This document shows, piece by piece, positions 58,891 to 64,000 of a DNA stretch of 64,000 bases (position 1 is the first letter of the stretch; each line of letters opens with the position of its first letter). The notes beneath the pieces were generated by a model, which worked only from the letters and a program-made list of their open reading frames with translations, was not told the DNA's origin and searched no databases. The DNA lies in the NCBI RefSeq assembly GCF_923081025.1, contig NZ_CAKLPZ010000001.1, positions 806,001-870,000 of the forward strand, read 5' to 3'. The translations under genes were made by a program, and so were the position numbers. The stretch is from Neolewinella maritima (GTDB taxonomy: Bacteria; Bacteroidota; Bacteroidia; Chitinophagales; Saprospiraceae).

Positions 58891-61122
58891 ATGACACCCG
58901 AACTGGCCCGCACGGCGCTCAAAAAGTATTTCGGCTACGATGACTTCCGGCCCCAGCAGCTGTCGATCATCGAGCACGTGTATGCGGGCAACGACGGTAT
59001 CGTACTGATGCCCACCGGCGGCGGCAAGTCCATGTGCTTCCAGATCCCGGCCATGACGATGCCGGGCACGGTGGTGGTGGTCAGTCCCCTCATTTCACTG
59101 ATGAAGGACCAGGTCGACGGCCTCACCGCCGTAGGTATCCGGGCCGCCTACCTCAATAGCAGTCAGCGGGGTAATGAGTCCCACGCCGTAGAGCAGGCCT
59201 ACGAGAACGGCGAGCTGCACCTGCTGTACGTCAGTCCGGAAAAGCTGCTCTCCAACGGCTTCTTCAGCTTTCTGCGCCGGCGGCGGGTGTGTCTGTTCGC
59301 CATCGACGAGGCCCACTGTATCTCTGCCTGGGGCCACGACTTCCGCCCGGAGTACACCATGCTCAAGCAGCTCAAGACCGCCTTCCAGGACGTGCCCGTG
59401 CTGGCGCTCACCGCTACGGCCGACCGGCTCACCCGCCGCGATATGGCCGAGCAGCTCGGTATCCCCGATGCCAAGCAGTTCATCGCTTCGTTCAACCGAC
59501 CGAATCTAAGCCTGGAAGTGCGGCCCGGACAGAAGCGTCGTGAGCAGATCGTACGCTTCATCCGCGAGCGACCCGAGCAGGCCGGCATTGTCTACTGCCT
59601 GAGCCGTAAGCAGACCGAGAACCTGGCCGATAAGCTCCGCGAGGCCGGCTACAACGCCGAGGCTTACCACGCCGGACTTAGCGCGGATCGCCGGGCCAAG
59701 GTGCAGTCGGACTTCATCAACGACAAGACGCTCATCGTCTGTGCCACCATCGCCTTCGGTATGGGCATCGATAAGAGCAACGTGCGCTGGGTGATCCACT
59801 ACACCATGCCCAAGAACCTGGAGAACTACTACCAGGAGATCGGGCGGGCGGGGCGCGACGGAAGCAAGTCGGACACCCTGCTGTTCTATTCCTACAATGA
59901 TTACACTACGCTCAAGGACATGATCTCCGGCGGCGGCAATGCCGACATCCAGCTCGCAAAGCTGGACCGCATGAAGGAGTACGCCGAGAGCCTGGCCTGC
60001 CGGCGGCGCATCCTGCTCAATTACTTCAGCGAGGACCACAGCGACGACTGCGGCAACTGCGATGTGTGCGCTAATCCACCGGAGCGCTTTGACGGCACCG
60101 TGCTGGCCCAAAAGGCGCTCAGCGTAGTGGCCCGGCTGCGGCAGTCGGTGGGTCAGGGCATGGCCATCGACGTACTGCGGGGGTCTGGCCGGCAGGACAT
60201 ACGCAAGAACGGCTACGACCAGGTCAAGACCTACGGCGCGGGCCGCGATATGTCGAGCTACGACTGGAACCAGTACTTCGGACAGCTCATCAGCCTGGGC
60301 TACCTCTACGTGGCCCATGAAGACTACAACAAACTGCGGCTGGCCCCCGCCGCCCGCCGGGTATTGTTCGACGGGGAGACCGTGGAGCTGGTCAAGTTCC
60401 AGATCATCAAGGACCGCAAGAAGCAGGAGGAGAGCAAGACCGCCAAGCGCGCCGCCGCGCCGCGTAGCCGGGGTAACCTGTTCGAGGTACTGCGCGAGGT
60501 GCGCCGCAACCTGGCTCGTGAGGCCGCCATTCCACCCTACCTCATCTTTTCTGACAAGACGCTGGAGGAAATGGCCGCCAGTGCGCCGCGTACCGAGCTG
60601 GCGTTGTCGCGCGTCAGTGGGGTAGGGGAAGTCAAGCTGGCCCGCTTCGGCGCCCACTTCCTGCAGGCCATCAAGTCATTTTCTGATGAGCAGCCTACTA
60701 GTACCCAGGCCACGCCGACGATCCCACCATCCACCCGGGAGGGCGACCTGCGCAAAGCGCGCCAGGCCGAAGACCGGGCCAGTCGCGGCGATACGCCCAC
60801 CCACCTGGTCACCTACCGACAGTATATGGCCGGGGCCTCCCCGCGTGACATCGCCCGTAAGCGCGGACTCAAAGCCACTACCACCTACAGCCACCTGGCG
60901 CAGGCCTACGGGGAGGGGCACGAGTTCAAGATCGAAGATCTGCTACCCGGTGAGACGATGAACTGGATCGACGAGGCCATGCGCCACGTGCCGGATGCCG
61001 AGGGGCGCAGGGGCATCCTGGCGTACATTGCCGAGCACTACCCCGGGGGAACGGTAGCCTACTATCACCTGGATCTGGTCGCCGCCTACCGCGACCGGCA
61101 TCCCCTACCTACTGCCTCATGA
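58891..61122 (+). CDS. recQ: ATP-dependent DNA helicase RecQ
   Basis: A 743-residue 3'-5' helicase acting in recombination and replication restart. The DEAH-box core starts with YFGYDDFRPQQLSIIEHVYA, Walker A MPTGGGKSMCFQ and IDEAHCISAWGHDFRPEY. It continues with the second RecA-like domain (GIVYCLSRKQTENLADKLRE, QEIGRAGRDG). The zinc-binding Cys cluster is CRRR-(x)-DDCGNCDVC. The winged-helix RQC part, an HRDC domain (LARFGAHFLQAIKSF) and a C-terminal HTH_40 region (YRQYMAGASPRDIARKRGLK) complete it. An upstream GTG at 58882 is an alternative start. Its stop overlaps the next start (ATGA). Confidence 0.97.
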   Translation: MTPELARTALKKYFGYDDFRPQQLSIIEHVYAGNDGIVLMPTGGGKSMCFQIPAMTMPGTVVVVSPLISLMKDQVDGLTAVGIRAAYLNSSQRGNESHAVEQAYENGELHLLYVSPEKLLSNGFFSFLRRRRVCLFAIDEAHCISAWGHDFRPEYTMLKQLKTAFQDVPVLALTATADRLTRRDMAEQLGIPDAKQFIASFNRPNLSLEVRPGQKRREQIVRFIRERPEQAGIVYCLSRKQTENLADKLREAGYNAEAYHAGLSADRRAKVQSDFINDKTLIVCATIAFGMGIDKSNVRWVIHYTMPKNLENYYQEIGRAGRDGSKSDTLLFYSYNDYTTLKDMISGGGNADIQLAKLDRMKEYAESLACRRRILLNYFSEDHSDDCGNCDVCANPPERFDGTVLAQKALSVVARLRQSVGQGMAIDVLRGSGRQDIRKNGYDQVKTYGAGRDMSSYDWNQYFGQLISLGYLYVAHEDYNKLRLAPAARRVLFDGETVELVKFQIIKDRKKQEESKTAKRAAAPRSRGNLFEVLREVRRNLAREAAIPPYLIFSDKTLEEMAASAPRTELALSRVSGVGEVKLARFGAHFLQAIKSFSDEQPTSTQATPTIPPSTREGDLRKARQAEDRASRGDTPTHLVTYRQYMAGASPRDIARKRGLKATTTYSHLAQAYGEGHEFKIEDLLPGETMNWIDEAMRHVPDAEGRRGILAYIAEHYPGGTVAYYHLDLVAAYRDRHPLPTAS

Positions 61123-61556
61123 GTCAGGCCGATGAATACCTCTTTGCCTACGGCACGCTGCGCAGTGATATCCCCTCCAGCATGAGCAAGTTTTTGCGCC
61201 GGCGGGCTACGCTGGTCGGGAAGGCCACTACCTCCGGCCGACTGATCGATCTGGGGGGCTATCCCGGATTCGTGCAGGGCGGCGGCACTACGACCGGAGA
61301 GCTGTACCGACTCAATGCCGACCGGGTAGCCGAAACCTGGGAACTGCTTGACGCCTATGAGGGCGTAGCGGGGAACGCCTCTGACGAATACCGGAAGTCT
61401 ATAGTAAGCGTACGGGTAAGGGATGGCGGGACCTTCCAGGCCCGGACCTACGAGTATAAGCAGGGAACAGCAGGACAGGCGGAGATTCCCAATGGCGACT
61501 ACCCGCCCTTCTACCGCAGCAACGCCGCCCACCAGAAATTCACCGGACACGATTGA
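61119..61556 (+). CDS. Gamma-glutamylcyclotransferase-fold protein (AIG2/YtfP-like)
   Basis: A 145-residue protein with the GGCT fold: LFAYGTLRSDIPSSM, the conserved YGTLR motif, then GYPGFVQGGGTTTGELYRLN and LDAYEGV, where the Glu is catalytic in active members. The family covers enzymes that form 5-oxoproline from gamma-glutamyl compounds and also less defined proteins. It overlaps recQ by four bases at its start and sbcD by one base at its end, in an operon of DNA repair genes, where its role is not obvious. Confidence 0.88.
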   Translation: MSQADEYLFAYGTLRSDIPSSMSKFLRRRATLVGKATTSGRLIDLGGYPGFVQGGGTTTGELYRLNADRVAETWELLDAYEGVAGNASDEYRKSIVSVRVRDGGTFQARTYEYKQGTAGQAEIPNGDYPPFYRSNAAHQKFTGHD

Positions 61557-62809
61557 TGCGTATCCTTCATACCGCAGATTGGCACCTCGGACACCGGCTC
61601 TACAACCGCGACCGCAGCGATGAGCACCGGGCGGCCCTAAAGTGGCTGCTGCAAACGGTGGCCTCGGAACGGGTCGATGTAGTCATCGTGGCCGGCGATG
61701 TATTCGACGTGACCAACCCCTCCAACCAGGCCAAGGAATTATACTACGAGTTCCTGGCTGGCCTACGGGGTACCTGCTGTACCGCCGCGGTCATCGTGGG
61801 GGGCAACCACGATTCACCCTCGCTGCTGAACGCACCGCGCAGTCTGATGAAGGCCCTGCAGCTGCACGTGGTGGGCGCGGCCGATACTCCGGCTGCGGAG
61901 CGGGTCGTACGCATACAGTGTAGGGAGCAGGAAGTACTGATCGCCGCGGTACCCTACCTGCGGGAGCGCGACCTGCGCACCGCCCGCTTTGGGGAGACGG
62001 TGGAGGACCGGGCTGACGCCCTGCGCACCGGTATCCGCGACCACTTCGAGGAGATCGCCACGGCGGCCGTTGCCCAGCGGTCGCACGACGCAGTGCCCAT
62101 CGTAGCTACCGGTCACCTGTTCGCCGCCGGGGCATCTGACGACGAGGAAAAGAAGAGCTACATCTACCAGGCCAACGAGCAGAACATCGAGGCCGGGGCC
62201 TTTCCCGGCTGCTTCGATTACGTGGCCCTGGGCCACATCCACCGCGCGCAGCGGGTGGGGGATCAGCAGCATATCCGCTACGCCGGTAGCCTGGTACCGC
62301 TGACCTTCGTGGAGGGACAAGCCGCGCGCAGCGTCCGGATCGTGGATATCGGTCGGGCCGGTGAGCCGGTCAGCAGTAGGAAGGTACCCGTACCCTATGC
62401 CCGTACCCTGCTTCGATTGCGCTACGAACTGCCGGAAATCAAACGGCGATTGGCGGAGGCCGTACGGAGCGATACGGTGCATACCCTGACCCCCTGGGCC
62501 GAGGTGCGGGTACTGTCGGACGACCCCATCCCCAATCTGCGGGAAAAGCTGCTCAAGCACCTGCGGGACGTACAGGCCGAATGTGGCTCCGAGACAACCA
62601 TCGAACTCATCCGAATCAGTAGGGAGCGCCTCACCCCCCACTCGGCCATGAACGGACACGATCCGATACAGCAACAGCTAGACGAACTAGACCCCCTGGA
62701 GGTCTTCTCCCAACTCTGCGCCCGCGCGCAACCCAGTGAAGAGATGGCTACCGCCCTGCGCCATGACTTTCTCGTGCTGCGCGACTGGATCAATGAAGAG
62801 CCGGCATGA
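61556..62809 (+). CDS. sbcD: Exonuclease subunit SbcD (Mre11-like)
   Basis: A 417-residue nuclease that with SbcC cuts hairpins and DNA ends. The phosphoesterase signature is complete: MRILHTADWHLGHRLYNRD (D8, H10), VIVAGDVFDVTNPSNQAK, VIVGGNHDSPSLL and the GHLFAAGAS and GHIHRAQRV His motifs. The ATG at 61556 overlaps the previous stop by one base. A TTG at 61553 adds only one residue. It overlaps sbcC by ATGA (62806-62809). Confidence 0.97.
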   Translation: MRILHTADWHLGHRLYNRDRSDEHRAALKWLLQTVASERVDVVIVAGDVFDVTNPSNQAKELYYEFLAGLRGTCCTAAVIVGGNHDSPSLLNAPRSLMKALQLHVVGAADTPAAERVVRIQCREQEVLIAAVPYLRERDLRTARFGETVEDRADALRTGIRDHFEEIATAAVAQRSHDAVPIVATGHLFAAGASDDEEKKSYIYQANEQNIEAGAFPGCFDYVALGHIHRAQRVGDQQHIRYAGSLVPLTFVEGQAARSVRIVDIGRAGEPVSSRKVPVPYARTLLRLRYELPEIKRRLAEAVRSDTVHTLTPWAEVRVLSDDPIPNLREKLLKHLRDVQAECGSETTIELIRISRERLTPHSAMNGHDPIQQQLDELDPLEVFSQLCARAQPSEEMATALRHDFLVLRDWINEEPA

Positions 62810-64000
62810 AGATCCTTCGCATTGGCATCCTCAACCTAAACTCCCTGCGGGGGGAGCACGTGATCGACTTCACGCAAGCCCCCCTGGCCGATCACCCGCT
62901 CTACGCCATCGTAGGGCCTACCGGGGCCGGTAAGACCACTATACTCGACGCGATCACCCTGGCCCTTTACGGGCAGACCGAGCGGACCAAGACCCTGACC
63001 GATGCCAAGAAGGAAGTAGCTACGGTGATGACCCACGGCACCGCACAGTGCCACGCCGAGCTAGAGTACGAGGTCGGCACCGGACGCTACCGGAGCGTAT
63101 GGCGACGGCGACGGGCGCATTCCAAAGCCCACAAGGACTTGCAGGGCAGCAGCCGGGAGATCAGCCGCTGGAACACGGATACCGGCACCTACGATATTCT
63201 GCAAACCAAGAAGCGGCACGTAGAGCGACTGACCGAAGAGGTTACGGGCCTTACCTACGAACGCTTCGTGCGCTCGGTCATGCTCACTCAGGGAGATTTC
63301 GATCGGTTTCTAAAGTCTAAACCCGGCGAGAAAGCCGAGATACTCGAGCAGATCACCGGCACCGAGGTGTACTATCAACTGAGCCAGGGTGCCTACCGCA
63401 GGCACAAACTTGCCCGCGATCACTTCGAGCGGGCCACGGCGGCGCTGGAACATATCCTGCCACTACGTGCCGAGGAACGCGCCATCCTCGAAGCGTCCCT
63501 AAGCGAACGGGCGGAGGTGGTGGCTGCCCTACAGGAGCGGCTGCGCGTACTCACTACGCAACTGACGCGGCACGATCAGGCCGCCAGGCTGGCTGATCAG
63601 CAGGAAGCTACCGCCACAAACCTAGCGGCGTGTGAGCAGGTCTGGCAGCAGCTTGCCACCCAGCGACAGCAGCTGAAGGTATGCGATAAGCTGCTGCCCC
63701 TGCGGCCTGACCTGCAGGAGGAAGAACGGTTGACGGCGGCGCTGGTACACGTCGCGACGCGCAGCGCAGTCAATCAGGAAGAAGTGAAGGCCTCAGCTTC
63801 CGCACAGGAACAGATCAATGAGCAAAAGCAGGCGCTCGACCAACAGTTACTCCGTTTCACCCAGCAAAGCCCCCAGCGCGAACAGTGCCTGGCCGACGCT
63901 GAGCAACTGGAAACCGCACTGAAGCTACTGGCCCAGCAGCAGCAAGTCGCTACCCTGGACCTGACCCGGCACCGGCGCACGCGCACAACGACCCTCGACG
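62806..64000 (+). CDS. sbcC: Exonuclease subunit SbcC (Rad50-like), 5' part
   Basis: The frame starts at ATG 62806, overlaps the sbcD stop by four bases and is open to the window edge, so only about 398 residues are visible. The ATPase head begins MKILRIGILNLNSLRGEHVI, then the Walker A IVGPTGAGKTTILDAITLAL, and the Q-loop region VRSVMLTQGDFDRFLKSKPG with AEILEQITGTEVY. From about residue 210 a coiled-coil arm begins (ERAILEASLSERAEVVAAL). Full-length SbcC proteins have about 1000-1200 residues, so the second half of the ATPase is downstream of the window. Confidence 0.95.
   Translation, partial: MKILRIGILNLNSLRGEHVIDFTQAPLADHPLYAIVGPTGAGKTTILDAITLALYGQTERTKTLTDAKKEVATVMTHGTAQCHAELEYEVGTGRYRSVWRRRRAHSKAHKDLQGSSREISRWNTDTGTYDILQTKKRHVERLTEEVTGLTYERFVRSVMLTQGDFDRFLKSKPGEKAEILEQITGTEVYYQLSQGAYRRHKLARDHFERATAALEHILPLRAEERAILEASLSERAEVVAALQERLRVLTTQLTRHDQAARLADQQEATATNLAACEQVWQQLATQRQQLKVCDKLLPLRPDLQEEERLTAALVHVATRSAVNQEEVKASASAQEQINEQKQALDQQLLRFTQQSPQREQCLADAEQLETALKLLAQQQQVATLDLTRHRRTRTTTLD

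Noticed and set aside
1-64000. tRNA or rRNA genes
   Set aside because: No cloverleaf-like segment with CCA end or rRNA-like conserved stretch was recognised on reading; a covariance search would be needed to exclude a tRNA fully.

Overview
The window reads as a chromosome segment of a marine Bacteroidota bacterium, most likely a Saprospiria/Lewinella-type organism. This is inferred from gene families, not from a marker gene. Supporting signs are a SusC/SusD pair, a type IX secretion sorting domain, Bacteroidota-style lipoprotein signals, very high GC in the core genes and an ulvan-type polysaccharide locus.

Layout. Positions 1-5190 hold core genes: the end of a TonB-dependent receptor, dnaN, an inactive-type M16 protein and a DUF1080 lipoprotein. 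Positions 5190-15000 are an AT-rich accessory island in which all intact genes point the same way. It carries a HEPN + DUF262/DUF1524 pair (a defence candidate), a transposase remnant, a stand-alone EF-Tu domain-3-like protein, several unknown genes, a UPF0175 antitoxin with a broken toxin, and a VapBC-type pair. Large imperfect palindromes separate the modules. Positions 15000-28200 carry a sulfatase, an ECF sigma/Hsp20 pair, a three-module T9SS cargo protein, a secreted protein joining beta/gamma-crystallin and aerolysin-like segments, a four-gene ECF sigma operon and ftsK.

Positions 28600-46890 are a single-strand polysaccharide utilisation locus: SusC, SusD, a FAS1-like lipoprotein, a terminator, then a sulfatase-GH78 fusion, a BNR-4 propeller lyase (PL24/PL25 type), GH106, GH3, GH105 and an alginate-lyase-fold (PL38-like) enzyme. 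Together they would bind and import a sulfated rhamnose/uronic-acid polymer, cut it by beta-elimination, desulfate it and release rhamnose, unsaturated uronate and side sugars. Ulvan from green algae is the best-fitting substrate.

Positions 46890-64000 return to housekeeping genes: CRY-DASH photolyase, MscS channel, CNNM/CorC protein, sugar nucleotidyltransferase, response regulator, HemJ, GT2, an active/inactive M16 peptidase pair, and a recQ-GGCT-sbcD-sbcC operon that runs off the end.

Several intergenic gaps hold mosaics of short self-complementary words that fold into long hairpins (1854-1936, 3110-3222, 13460-13535, 51996-52262, 54648-54693). No rRNA, tRNA or CRISPR array was recognised.
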